NCBI GenBank assembly: GCA_001931875.2
Contig: MSJH02000817.1
Coordinates: 248,001-312,000 of the forward strand
DNA: 64,000 nucleotides
From: Byssochlamys sp. IMV 00236
Lineage: Eukaryota > Ascomycota > Eurotiomycetes > Eurotiales > Thermoascaceae
Direction: 5' to 3'
Each line of letters starts with the position of its first letter. The first letter of the stretch is position 1. Shown here piece by piece: positions 24,350-35,915 of the stretch. The translations under genes and the position numbers were made by a program. The notes under the pieces were generated by a model. The model did no database searches, was not told where the DNA came from, and was given only the letters and a program-made list of their open reading frames with translations.

Positions 24350-26235
24350 ATGCTCCTTCAAGCTGCCAGAGGCCCTCGGACCATACTCGAATCCATGAAA
24401 CTACCGGCTCATCACATTACCACTCGAAAACTCACCATGTCGCCTAACAGAGGCAGAGCACCTGAAACTTTGCTTGTTGGCAAATCTCCTTATTTCGTGC
24501 CATTATCTTTGGCTAACCAATAGCAGGCTCCGACCCAGAGCCTTTATTTCGGTATTCAGCGCAGAGATGGCTATGGAACGAGCCAGAGCAATTACGACGA
24601 AGATACGTACAATTCGACCTCAACGCCCTCATCCATATCGCTGAAGAAGCTGCTGGTCATGATGCGGTCTGTCTCGATTTATCAAGATTGCCGGAGGGGA
24701 ACTTCAATAAAGCTTTTCTTACGACAATGGAAGATGGGAGGCAGCTGGTCGTCAAAATACCCAACCCCAATGCGGGACCAGCTCACTACACTACGGCATC
24801 TGAAGTAGCAACCATGCAATTCGTGAGAGATTCTCCCGTCGAAGAATATTTAGCAAATTACGCTAATTACTTTTAAGGCCCGAGAAGAATTGAATATTCC
24901 TGTACCCAAGGTTCTTGCTTATTGCTCCCGGGGCGGAGAAAGTAAGCTTGGAGCGGAATATATTGTGATGGAGAAAGCTCCGGGCATTGAACTGGGTCGC
25001 ATTTGGGATGACCTCAAGGCCCGTGAAAAATTGGCCATTGTGAAACAAGTGGCTTCTATTACGTGTAATCTCGCTCGATTCCAGTTTCCGTGCTATGGCG
25101 CCCTATACCGCAGGCAGGATATCAGCTTCGAGAGCCAGGTCATTGACGACGATTTTGCTGTGGGTCCTACAGTTGGGCGGGCATGGTTCGATGATAGAAG
25201 AGGCGACGTGGATGTTCCTCGGGGTCCTTGTATGTTTCTCGCCTAAGCAGGGATATTATACTTCTAACCCTTTGCCTTTTAGGGAATTCGGCGGAAAGTG
25301 TGATGGAAGCACTTGTCCAACGAGAAACAGCATGTCTAGAGAAATTCAGAACCTTCCCCCAGGACTGCCAGCAAGGGATATTTGGCGGGCCCGGCTGTTA
25401 TCACCCATCCCACAAAGCGAAGTTGTCTGTTTTGCAAGATTTCCTCAAAATTCACCGCCATATCATCCCTCATAGCAAGGGTATCGCTGGTGGTGTCATT
25501 TGGCATAATGATCTTCATACAGACAATATCTTTGTCGACGCCGACAATTCGTCTCAAATCACAAGCATTATCGATTGGCAAGGCGTGCCTATCTATCCGA
25601 TGTTCCTGGCCGCTCATCATCCCTCCTTGATAGAATATAGTGGACCAAAGCTGGATGGCTTTGTCCAACCGACGCTTCCTGATAATTTCGATTCACTTGA
25701 CCCTCAGGCCAGAAAGCGTGCCAAGGATTTATTTGCTGCGCAGTCATTTTGGCTTTCCTATGAGATTGAGGTACAGAGAGCTATACCTGAGCTCTTACAG
25801 GCATTTCGCTACAAAGATTCGCTACCAGGCCAAATCTTAAGAATGATCGGATCTATCTATGATGACGGAGAACCATATGTGCAAAGCCTACTTGCGGATA
25901 TAAGTGAGGAGAGCACCTGGAAACAAGTTGTTGGGGCGAATGAAACCGGCCATCCAAACGTGCCGTGTCCTTTGCATTACTCAAAAGAAGAGGTTTCACA
26001 CCAGCAAGTGGAATACTCTAAGTGGCAGAAGGATGTGGAGAGAAAGGCACGAGTGATCGATGAGATAGGGATCTATCCCGGCTGGAATGGGGCCGTGTCT
26101 CCTCACGAGTATGATGAAGTGGCCAAACGACTCAGTGTATCAAAGCAAAACTTTTTGCTTCGAGAATCAGCAAATGAGCAGGAAAAGGCGCTATGGGAGA
26201 AGCTTTGGCCTTTTCAAGATGCTGTCATTAGATGA
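24350..26235 (+). CDS. AIM9-like aminoglycoside-phosphotransferase family kinase
   Basis: A protein of the APH kinase family related to yeast Aim9 (altered inheritance of mitochondria), a fungal group of unknown substrate. Proposed exons are 24350-24479, 24527-24822, 24878-25229 and 25283-26235, giving 576 residues. The last three are secure: in-frame GT-AG introns and family strings such as RWLWNEPEQLRRRYVQFD, FNKAFLTTM and IPVPKVLAY. The catalytic loop HNDLHTDN gives Asp336 and Asn341, and IIDWQG gives the metal Asp357. The first junction has no phase-compatible GT donor; a GC-AG intron (24480-24526, CTAAC branch) fits the frame and adds a Ser/Arg/Leu-rich, mitochondrial-type N-terminus. 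That part is uncertain. A transposase relic follows at once downstream. Confidence 0.78.
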
Positions 26236-26311
26236 AGCCGGGACGGACGCAGAAATGCACTATTTCGAAGATACCTATATTGACGAGATTTCTACCGGCA
26301 CAAACAATCCG

Positions 26312-26736
26312 AATTTTGTTCGTACCACCTTGTTTTCGTTGATGAATCCGGATGTGATAAACGGGTGGGACAAAGGCGGACTGGTTGGTCACCACTGTGC
26401 GGGTGTCTTAAATTTCATCGAGGCCAACGCTATCAGATACTGCTAGCATATACTCAAGATGGTATTCTTTTGTCTCGTATTTTTAAAGGTTCAACGGATG
26501 CTATGTTGCCGCCTTGCTCTCCTGATTTCAACCCTATCGAGGAGCTTTTTTTTGCCGAGCTAAAGGCTTAAGTACATCAGGAAAGCTTGGCCAACTTATG
26601 AAAAGGATCCCGACCAAGGGTTTCATGTCTTCCTTCGGCAGTGCGTACACACGATGTTGGTGCAGCGCTGAAGGCCAATTCCGACATGCAGGTATAACAA
26701 TAGAGAAAAGTGTGAGTGGCCGCTATTCCAGAAAGC
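26312..26736 (+). pseudogene. Relic of a Tc1/mariner-like DDE transposase
   Basis: A decayed piece of a DDE superfamily transposase as found in fungal Tc1/mariner-like elements. In one frame it reads LVFVDESGCDKR...RRTGWSPL, then FHRGQRYQILLAYTQDGILLSRIF, then jumps from KGSTDA straight to PPCSPDFNPIEE and FFAELKA. The segment that should hold the second catalytic Asp (the MDNASFH region) is missing, so there is an internal deletion near 26502. Further pieces (YEKDPDQGF, and a frame-shifted SAEGQFRHAGITIE) continue to about 26735 with stops. No terminal inverted repeats were recognised. Confidence 0.75.
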
Positions 26737-27523
26737 GGGGCGTGTTTGTTGCGTAATAAGTATCCCTCTCATGATCCAATATCGTCCCAGTTTGCCTTTT
26801 TTTTTTCCTTTGGGTTCCTCAAATCAATAATATTTAGTGTTGGGGGAGTAGTATGTACATACATACATACAGTACATATGATAGTTGAATTTTGAATTCG
26901 GGCTACCAGCGTCGTTTCGGGGAAGGGATACTACGTACTCCGTACTTAAGGTCCTTCCAAGGCTCGCTTCCTTCGCATGGGCAGTAAGTAAGTAAGTAAA
27001 CTGCATGTGCTCGTCTTCAAGACTCTCGTTATTCCAAGTCCCATCTAGGCCCAGTCACATAAGCCGTAGTTACTACTCTACTGACTCGGGAGGAAAGGAT
27101 ACTTAAAGCGCAACCTCCTCGGGGTAATTGGGGTAATTAATTATCAGCGGGCTGGTGCATCCTTCACCATTACTACTGTGATGATAATACTACTGTACAA
27201 TGCCAATAGTTAATACTGCTAGTTATATCAAATATAAAACCTAGATATAAAAAAAAATATTTTAGATATAAGATAAAATATATTACAGTAGTAACAGTAC
27301 AATCTTAATCTTAGTCTTAGTCTTAGTTCCTTTCCCCCGCCCCCTTTTTTTCTTCTAGAAAATCTAATCTTTGGGGGGGAAAAAAAAATTCATAATTAAC
27401 CATACATACTAATATGAGTATTAACTACTCAGACTCTCAACTCAACTCAACAAGCTCATGTCACGCCATGCCATGCCATTCTAATGCTATGCCATGCTCA
27501 TACTCATGCCATGCTATGCTATG
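26737..27523. other. Intergenic with microsatellites and GTACTCCGTAC element
   Basis: Contains a CATA run near 26858-26874, a GTACTCCGTACTTAAG element at 26935-26950 and A/T-rich low-complexity sequence near 27220-27300. No gene seen. Confidence 0.6.
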
Positions 27524-29254
27524 CTACGCAGAGGTCGTAGCAGCTTGTGGAGAAACCGCACCATCTGCAAACTCCTTCTCCAGCGCGGCTTTCTCGTCCT
27601 CGTCCTGACTGGGGAGCGGGTTCGTGGTAGGCGCTGCTGCTTCGTCGGCTGCTGTGGCGGCCGCTGCAATATCGGCGTTGGTAGTATCGGTAGTATCGGT
27701 AGTGGTGTTGGTGGTGGTGGTGGTCTTCTTCCCAACGGGAATCTCACGTCTTCGGGGCTCACCTCCTTCCGAACCTAGGACTTCGATCTTATCGCCCTTA
27801 AAGAGGACGGGACCTTTGAGGAATCCCGGTTTTCCATTATTGTTTTCAGCCGGGGTTTCGAGAGCACCGATCAATTCGCGGGCGGGCTCGTCCAGATTCG
27901 GCAGGTCGCCCCATTCCCAGTCGAGTTCACCGCCGTATTTCTTGGGGATGCTGGACAGGGGCATGAAGGAGGTCAGGGTGGGTTTCACCTCGTCTGCGGA
28001 GAGGATGAAGATCTTGGATGTCGTGACGGGGTCGAACCATCGCTTGATCCAGCCCCAGACGGTGGGGAAGAAAGAGGGAGCGCCGATGAGCTGGTGTATA
28101 ACGTTAGCATTGTTGAGCACAACATCAAAAAAAAATAAGGCTCAAGTAATGGTAATGACATACGAAAATCCTATCCAAAGTCTCTGGATAATGCGCCGTC
28201 GCCAACACACTCGCATCCTGCATGTGGCCCTTCAAGTTCCAAAACTGTCTCAGCCCAACACCACTGACATCAACAATATTCGTCGAGGTCACGATCGGCG
28301 TCTCGGGATTAGGTCGCGGCAGCTGCGAGCAGAGCGGCATGACGAAACGGAGCAGATTCTCGTAGAGCGCAAAGAGACGCAGGAGACGCGCGGGAACAGT
28401 CGAGGACTTGTGCGTCTCCGCCGTGGTCGAGTGAGACACCTTGGAGGTATACGCGGCCATGGCCTTGCTGTCGAGGTGTCTGATGGCAAAGACGTAGACG
28501 GGGATTCCGCGACGATCACGACGACCAGTCCATTGGGGATACTAAATCCCATATCCCATGTCATCAGTTAGCCAATGTTCAAACCCTAAATCCCACTTGC
28601 TTGCAATCTAATCTTGCAACTGTGCGCAGACTCACCATCCTCCTCGCCTCATCATATGACTCGACGTCTATATTCTCATAGAGCGCCTCGATCTTATTAT
28701 CCTTTCTCCATTCCTCTGTATCCTTGAACTGCTGAAACGCCGCGTTGATATCGAATTTGCGCGCGCGAAGGAACCGCCTGAAATCAAAAAGCATCAGCAT
28801 CAGCATCAGCAACACATCACATCCAAATACTTGAATCCCTTCACCAATTGACCCCAAATCACTCAAAAAAAACAATATAATCCAAATCAAAACAAAGAGA
28901 GGAGGAAAATCCATACAACAACGTCGCATCATCATGCGTCGCTTTCCCCCCTTCTTCCTCCCCCTCCGCCTTAGCCGGTGTATAATACCCCTTCTCTTCA
29001 CACAACTTCTTAAAATCCCGCAACGCACTCTCCTGCTCGTTCGTCAAATGATTCAAATGACCCGCCAGCCATGCCTCGCTGTTCGCCTGTCTGGCTGACG
29101 CCTGGGGGTCATTTCTGGACAGATTTCCATCGAGGTTGGGATCCTGCCGCGACGTGGGTCTGTGAGAGTCGGGGGATTGGTCTTCGGGCGCGGCGGTCTG
29201 TTCGGTGGTGCTGCTCTTTTGGGATTTGCGTGATGATGTTCGCCAGAGGCCCAT
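27524..29254 (-). CDS. CRAL-TRIO (Sec14-like) lipid-transfer protein
   Basis: A Sec14-type protein expected to bind and exchange phosphatidylinositol or another lipid in the cytosol. Four exons on the minus strand: 29254-28917, 28777-28636, 28541-28164 and 28090-27524, in phase, giving 474 residues. Residues 1-75 are a polar, low-complexity lead. The CRAL-TRIO N-domain shows DDATLLRFLRARKFDINAA and EEWRKDNKIE. The lipid-binding domain runs from YPQWTGRRDRRGIPVYVF through IVDVSGVGLRQFW, AHYPETLDRIFLIGAPSFF and the SKIFIL strand. The tail after residue 380 has an added beta-type stretch and then a Thr/Asn/Asp-rich and Ala-rich low-complexity end encoded by a GGT/GTA-type repeat near 27690-27722. 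Start chosen at the first AUG of the exon. Confidence 0.87.
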
Positions 29255-30128
29255 TTTCGTTTTTGTCTTTTGGAATTTGATTTTTTGGGGGAGGAGGGGT
29301 TGTTCTGGATTTGTTCTGTTTCTGTTTCTGTTTACTCTGTTGGTCGGTCGAGCAAACCCGTCCGTCGGTCGGTAAGGAACTCCGTGAGTGAGGCTCGGGA
29401 CCCTGCTTAACTACCTAGCCGTTTCGCGCAAGGAAATGAACAATAGATAGATAATTAGTTAGAGCACGACCTGCTCCAGAAATAGATAGATATCCTTTTC
29501 TATTCCGTTTGGAAAAGAACCTCCCAGAATAAACTACCCTCGGAGACTTTGTACAGTAATACAAGCATCAAGTAGAAGCAAGAAATCAAACCTCCGCGGA
29601 CTTTGGTCTCCGGTAGTTAACTCAGCTAGTTAAGGATTACATAAGTAATCCAGTCCCCTTTGCTTTAACTAGTTCGTTAACTAAATAATTAACTAACTAG
29701 TTAACTAGTCGAATAATTAATCAGATTGGCTTCCTAGCGATCCCGTGGTTCAGCGTTCGCCTTGTGACTGATCGTCGTTTTTATTTCTAATCGTGACAGA
29801 TGGCAGTACAAGGATATCTGTCAGCAGGAAAAGATGATCGAGTGGGTGCAGGATAGATAGAATTATACCATAACTAGATGTGGTATTAGTGCTTACTTAT
29901 AGAGGAGTTACTTATAGAGAAGTGCTTGATGTCCCTTAAGTTGGATATGTATGTACATCCGGCTATGTAAAGGAGAATGAGTACAGGCAAAACTATGCAT
30001 ACTGCGAGTTGGATACTCCGTACGTGGTATATCGAAAGGAAAAATGCAAAGACAAGAAAAGACCGCTCACGATCACTCTGATATACAATGTAAACCTATA
30101 CACGGCCACCACCTGCTTAATCACTCCT
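29255..30128. other. Intergenic with TTAACTAG-rich tract
   Basis: Repeated TTAACTAG/GTTAAC palindromic words lie between about 29615 and 29710, and one TACTCCGTAC element at 30014-30023. No gene recognised. Confidence 0.5.
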
Positions 30129-33060
30129 CTAGTCCTCCGTCAGGTCTCCGTACTCCCACATGCCCTTCCGCTCCTGCTTGGCCTCCTCCTCCAGCTGCTT
30201 CAGGTGCGCCAGCGTCTCGCCCGCTGCCCGCTCCCACGCCTTCAGCTTCCGCGGAACCATCGCCAGCCCCTCCCGGATAATGTCCGCGTTGATGCTGTCC
30301 TCCAGGTTCTTCGAAGCCGACGGGTCCAGGAGCGTAACGTGCAGGGTGCCCTCCGGAGAGACATAGTCCACATTGGCCACGAGCTGGCGGTCAAAAGTGG
30401 CCTCTTCGATGTAGCTGACAGCGTCCGCCAGGTAGCCAGGAGAAGTGACGGGGATCTGGACGAAGGACAGCACCGCATCCACCGCCTGGCCCTTCAGCTT
30501 CTGCACGGAGAATTGCGGCTGGTCCAGAGGACGCAGCCGAGACCAGGGGAGGACCTCCGAGTTGCCGTAGTCAATGTACAGAACCTCGGCCTGCTTCTTC
30601 TCGCGGTCGTTCCGGCGGATGCGCGCACGGTACCACTCGTGGTCCTCGCTGAATTGCGCAGCGACGAAATCACCCGCCTTGGGAGGACCGGGCAGAGGCT
30701 TCTCGTTCGCCTTGTTGATGTGGAACGAGCGGAAGGCGTTCATCAGTTCAGTCAGCGCCGTCGTGCCGGCTCCAATCTGCTGCACTCTCAGTCTGCCGCT
30801 GTCCGGGTCAACGTACGTGACCATCACGTCGCGGTAGTCCTTGCGACGTTGAGCCTCGTCGGCCTCGACACCGTTGCCGTTGGCCGGCAGTGCCTCCTCC
30901 TCGTCCACCTCCTTGCTCGGGTCCCAGTCGTGCCAGAGACCCTTGCGCGCATCCTTGGCCCTCTGCTCCGCAGCGAAGTACTCGTTGGCGTGGCCGGACT
31001 GCTCCGCGGAGTAGGCATGGACGGTAGCCAGACCCTCCTCCAGAAGCACCTTGGCAAAGTCCTCTCGGTTAACGTAGAGCGTACCGATGAAACCGCCCAC
31101 CTTGTCAATGGTCTCGACATCGATCTCGACGTCCCGCTGCAGACATCTGCGGTTGGCCAAGTCGTGCGCCTCCTGACCAAAGGGCTCGCCCGCCTCGCCA
31201 GGCCCGCGGGCAGACCGCGGAGCTCGGATGCCCCCGAGGACAAAAGTCAACTTGGCGTTCTCCCGGGGAACCAGCACGGTGAAACGAGAACCGGACTTGA
31301 CAAAGTCGACAATCGCAGGGACGCGCTTCTGTCGTTGCAGGATCGACACCTCCATCTTCGCCTTCTGCAGGTTCTCAGAGTAGTCCTGGTACTGCTTCAC
31401 CTTGGGCGGCTTGGGCGACCACATCCCCTTGCCCTCCTTCTGGGCAGCTTCCTCTGCCGCCAGCAGAGCGTCATACTCAGGGGAGCGGTCCTCGTCATCA
31501 CGTCGGTGACGGATGACAGAGGCATATCCGGCCTCCACCAGAGCAAGGGCCATGTTGGTATTGCCCTGGATGACAGTAGCAACCTCTCTCTCCTCGTAGC
31601 CCTCCGTAGCCGGCTTCTTGCCGTCAATCGTGACCTTGACGTGCTTACCGATGAGCTTCTTGCGCAGGAATTCCTTAGCTTCTCCCGCATAGGGAGCCTG
31701 CTTGGGGTCTGACGGCTTGGGCTGTCGGACACTGCTCAGGCTGATTCTCTTCTCCTTGCCCGCCTTGTTCCTCAGGAAGAGGGTGTCGGCGTTGAACACA
31801 CGGCTGACGATGTAGTCAGTGTCCCCCGCCCCGCCAGCAGGGCCCTTGGGAGCGACGTGGCCAGTGAACAGGCCCTTTTGAGCATCCTTGGCGCTTTTCT
31901 CCGCCTGTCTCAGCGCGGCCATCTGAGGACCCAGCATCGTAGAGTGGTGGTCGTGGCAGCGGGCCAGGCCCGCCTCCAGCAGGAACTTGGCAATGTTGCC
32001 ATTGGGATGAAGGACGGTTCCAACCAGCTGGCCCTGCGGCGTCACACCCACGAGGGTCGCCTTGACCTTGCGCTGCAGAAGTCTCGACTCGACGAACTGA
32101 TGCGCCTGGTCCCCGAGCGGCTCTCCAGGCTGCTCCGTGCCATCAGCGTTCACTCGCCTGGTGGACGGCGCCCTGATTCCCGCAATCGCCAGGATAGTCT
32201 GCAGATGCCGGTTCGGCGCGAGGAGAAGACGGATCAGCACGCGGTCACCGTTCAACACCCTCTCGATGACAGCATCGACCGATTTCCCCTTGAGCTCCTC
32301 CACCAACGCCTTCGGATCCGCAACCTCATATGTCGTCTCGACTCGGCCATTCTCCGCGCCAGCCCAGACACCCTTCCCTTCACTCCGCGCGAGGGCCTCC
32401 AGACCTCTCAACCGCTCCAGCAGAGCAGCAGCCTCCTCGGACTCGTCACCCCGCTTGCCGGCCTCTTCACGGACACGCACCCATCCTTCCTGCGCTGCCA
32501 GATCCGGCAACGAGGCATCCGTCCCGGGCAGTTTCACAATGCCATATTCGCGCTTGGCACCGGTAGGGATCGAGTAGACGACCTGGAACTGGATGACCTT
32601 GCCGACGAGGAGCTCGCGGAGGAATTCACGGGATTGGAAAGAGAATGGCTATACAATGAAACCCACATAATCAGTAAAGACAAATCCAATCACAATACTC
32701 AAGAAGCAAAACGAATAAATAAATAAATAAACAAAGCCAACTCGAACACAATGTGCAACATAAAAATTCGTGCTTTGTTGTCGTCGTCCTCCCGCAGTAA
32801 AGGCCACCTAAGTAAGTAACTAGTAATAGCCAACCTTAGCTCCCCAACGAGAGAGCTTCACCCTCGTCCAAATTTCCATCAGGATCGCAAAACAAAAAAA
32901 AACCCTCCTCAATGGCACTCACCTCATCATCCTCCCTCCGTAACCGCGGCGCAGACACATAGGCCAAACTGAGGATACGTTCCGCCGTCGGGTTGGTAAC
33001 GTGGGTCAGGACCAGAGTGTCGCCTGACAAGACGGACTTGACGCGCGCTTCGAGAGGCAT
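30129..33060 (-). CDS. snd1: Tudor staphylococcal-nuclease protein (Tudor-SN/p100)
   Basis: The conserved Tudor-SN RNA-binding protein, linked to splicing, RNA granules and RNA decay. Exons on the minus strand are 33060-32923 and 32648-30129; the 274-nt intron is phase 0. The product is 885 residues, the usual size. Four staphylococcal-nuclease-like domains come first: starting at residue 1 (EARVKSVLSGDTLVL), near 200, near 335 (YIVSRVFNADTLFLRNK) and near 500. A Tudor domain follows near 700 (AAQFSEDHEWYRARI and VLYIDYGNSE), and a partial fifth SN domain ends the protein. A 567-codon frame on the opposite strand (30009-31712) is only its antisense shadow in GC-rich sequence. Confidence 0.95.
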
Positions 33061-33737
33061 GGTTTGGAGGGAAAGGGTAACAAAAAAAAAAGAAGAACTT
33101 TTTTTCTTCACTCCGGGAATGGGATGAAGGGGGAGGGAATGAATAAAAAGGGAAGAAGAAAGAGGAAGAGAGGGTGGTTTGTTTGAGGTCGGATACAATG
33201 TGAATCGATGGTTAGTTTTGGTTATGTTCCGATCTAGCTAGCTAGCTAGACTACTAAGCAAGGAAGGCGGAAGGACAGCTTTACGTTTTGTGGGGGAGAA
33301 AGTAAGTATTATTGGGACAAAGCGGTCTAGCCCCCTAAGTACTCCGTACTTAAGTAAACAGATGGTTCATGGCACCATCAACCGCGGCCATTTGTATGGT
33401 CTATACTTATAGTATGGCAGTCAATTAGCCACGCTGTTATAGAAGCTTGAAATGATGTTTTTCGCTTGCGTACTCGAGTCTGGTTGACGATAGGTAGTGA
33501 ACTAATAGCTACTAACCTCTTAACTCGTCACTTACAACTACACAGCAGAAGAAACAGAGTCATAATAAGGTATTGAAAAGACTTAGGATTCATTGGATCA
33601 GGCTAACAGACTAGGTACTCATTGGCCTATCTTCGACGAGCCTTTTCCGCACGATTATCCTCGGGTCATGTCTCATTACGTCCTCCGGCGTAGCACCGCT
33701 ACAACTTGGTGGATGAAGTACGCGTGGATTCGGTCAG
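33061..33737. other. Intergenic, Tudor-SN promoter
   Basis: Includes CTAG tandem words near 33232-33250 and an inverted repeat TAAGTAC-TCC-GTACTTA at 33336-33352. No gene seen. Confidence 0.5.
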
Positions 33738-34736
33738 TTAGGCGGCAATACCAATGACACCTTGGTTCGTCTCGATCAGCATCTGTCAATCAACAGGAAG
33801 AAAACAAACTTGAGAGCTTACCGCAAGCAGGGCGGGGACCAGCGTTACCGGTCTTCTTGGACTCCTCGTTGCCACCACGGCCGAGGTCGTCAGTGCCGGC
33901 GTGGACGACAATAGTGCGCTAGAACAGGCGTCAGTCTCGTGGTCTAATAGCTACACTCCTTCAGAAGATCTCGAGGAAAATACATACGCCCAGGATGCTC
34001 TCCGCACCAATGACCTTGATCAGCTTGTCCTGGACGGACCCGACGGCGTTACCCTCGGCGTCGGTCTTGATGTTGCCCAGGTCACCAACGTGACGGACCT
34101 CGTCGGTGGGAGCGCCGTGAGTCTTGCCGAAGGGGTTGTAGTGAGGACCGGCGGAGGTGCAGCCGTTGGTGTTGTCACCGAACTGGTGGATGTGCATACC
34201 ACGCTCGGCGTTGGGGTCGTGGCCGGTGATGTTCCACGAGACGGTGGTCGGGGCGGATTCGTTGGCCTGCTCGAAGGTGACAGTGCCGGTGATCTTGGAG
34301 TCACCACGGAGAACAGCGACTGGATGAGCCGGTCAGCAGGTGGTTTCGTTTCGTTTCCTCATTCTGGAAGCATTTTCGACAATCATAACAAATACAACAT
34401 CAAGAACAGTTTCAGAGTTTCAGATCTGATCGGATCGGATCTGATCTGATCAGAAGGTCCTCCTCCACGCAGCAGATCCGGGGGAACACAACAGCGATGA
34501 TAACCATCCAGCAACCAGTCGAAAGGGATTCTCCCCTGGCAGCGTGAGGACCTTCGTATACCGGCCAATAATGGTGGTCCGACGTGGTTCCCAAGGTGCT
34601 CAAATCTGCTCACTCCAAGGTCCTCTGGCCACGGTCGATCGTGGAGAAACTCGCTCAAAAAGCGGACCAACAGAGAGAGAGAGAAAAAAAAAAAACATAT
34701 AAAGGAGAGGGGAGACTACCTACCGGCCTTGACCAT
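33738..34736 (-). CDS. sod1: Cu/Zn superoxide dismutase
   Basis: Cytosolic copper/zinc superoxide dismutase, which converts superoxide to hydrogen peroxide and oxygen. Four exons on the minus strand: 34736-34724, 34319-33988, 33918-33822 and 33760-33738, giving 154 residues. Copper ligands are His47, His49, His64 and His121. Zinc ligands are His64, His72, His81 and Asp84. The disulfide cysteines 58 and 147 and the guiding Arg144 (GPRPACG) are present. The first exon carries only MVKA and one base, and is separated by a 404-nt intron, by far the longest here, which contains a GATC-rich tandem. The C-terminus reads VIGIAA. Confidence 0.96.
34423..34453. repeat. GATC-rich tandem in sod1 intron 1
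   Basis: Near-tandem GATC words spaced by one or two bases (GATCTGATCGGATCG and on), inside the long first intron of sod1. Confidence 0.75.
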
Positions 34737-35062
34737 TGTGACGGTGTTTTTGTTCTGTTCTGTTTTGTTTTTTAATTCTTCTACAACAGATGGATCGATG
34801 GGAGGAGAAAGTAGTAAGTCGATTGAGAGGAAGATGAAGGTCCCAGCAATAATAATAATAATAATAAGAGAGGAGGGGAGGGGGATTCGACCGGCTTCTC
34901 TGCCCTGAGGGGTTCGTTTCTCTTTCCCTCCCCCTCCCCCCACCAGAGTGAGTTACTCACTCTCTGGACCAAGTTACTTTCTTCTCGCTGGACTCTAGAC
35001 TACTACTACTACCATACTATCTACTACTGCTACTACTTTCTTCGCACTTTCGCACTCTCAGA

Positions 35063-35082
35063 CTCTCTCTCTCTCTCTCTCT
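35063..35082. repeat. (CT)n microsatellite
   Basis: Ten CT units in the sod1 upstream region, possibly a pyrimidine-rich promoter tract. Confidence 0.85.
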
Positions 35083-35494
35083 AATCGACTGGCTGCCCCT
35101 CTTCGCTCATGGTGACAGCATGCCGATTCATAAGCCGTCTCGGCCCAGACCGTTTTAGAGTACTTACAGATTATTAGCATGCTGTGAACTAATCGCCTAC
35201 TCGACTCGGTTTACCATACGTGCCAACGACGGCATTCCCGCTCGAGTTGGGTAATAATTCGTTTATTGCCAGTGGAATAATTGAACTTCTTCTGCATCTT
35301 CTTCACAGCAATTATCATCATCATCATCATAAATAATAATAATCATAAAGAATCATCATCACCCGGAAAGGTCGGAGCTCCACCCGCAGCTCCCCGATGA
35401 CGCGATCCGTTCCCCCACCTCGTCATCCCGCTGACTTCAACCGGCAGTCATGATTCCTTATGCCAGCCGGAATTCTTTCCGGCCAATACGCTGC

Positions 35495-35533
<39 letters not shown>
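35495..35533. repeat. (CAT)13 microsatellite
   Basis: Thirteen perfect CAT units in non-coding sequence. Confidence 0.95.
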
Positions 35534-35915
35534 ACTTCTATAGTATTATTATTCACTTATTCACTTACGCTTGGCTTTTTCTGTTCGTAGATACGCTTAT
35601 TTCCAGTCTCTGTTATCTACTACCGCACAAAGAGAAAGAGAGAGAGGAGATGGGACACACAGAATACGGGAGAAAAAAGAAAAAGAAGAATCAAAGTGAC
35701 AACGGTAGACCCCAGAAAAGAAGGTCCAACAGTCCATCTGCCATTGGCCCTCAATCCCTCGCTTCCATGCTGATATATATCAATCAATCAATCATACTCA
35801 TAAAAACAACTATGTATGGTCATTCAATCTGACTCGTGACATTTTCCATTAAATGTAAGGGTAACCTGTCCTGGCGTGGTAAATTTTTTTAAAACGTCGC
35901 ACCGCTGTCCCGCGT

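Larger units (their letters stand above)
34737..35915. other. Intergenic rich in simple repeats
   Basis: Region between sod1 and the transaldolase 3' end. It holds (AAT)n near 34846-34866, (CT)n at 35063-35082, mixed (ATC)n/(AAT)n near 35315-35365 and a 13-unit (CAT)n at 35495-35533. No gene recognised. Confidence 0.7.

Noticed and set aside
27624..28571. 315-codon plus-strand frame
   Set aside because: Runs across the exons and introns of the CRAL-TRIO gene on the other strand; low-complexity start, no domain.
30009..31712. 567-codon open frame on the plus strand
   Set aside because: It is antisense to the Tudor-SN coding exon, has Leu/Arg/Val-biased composition and no domain; an artefact of GC-rich third positions.
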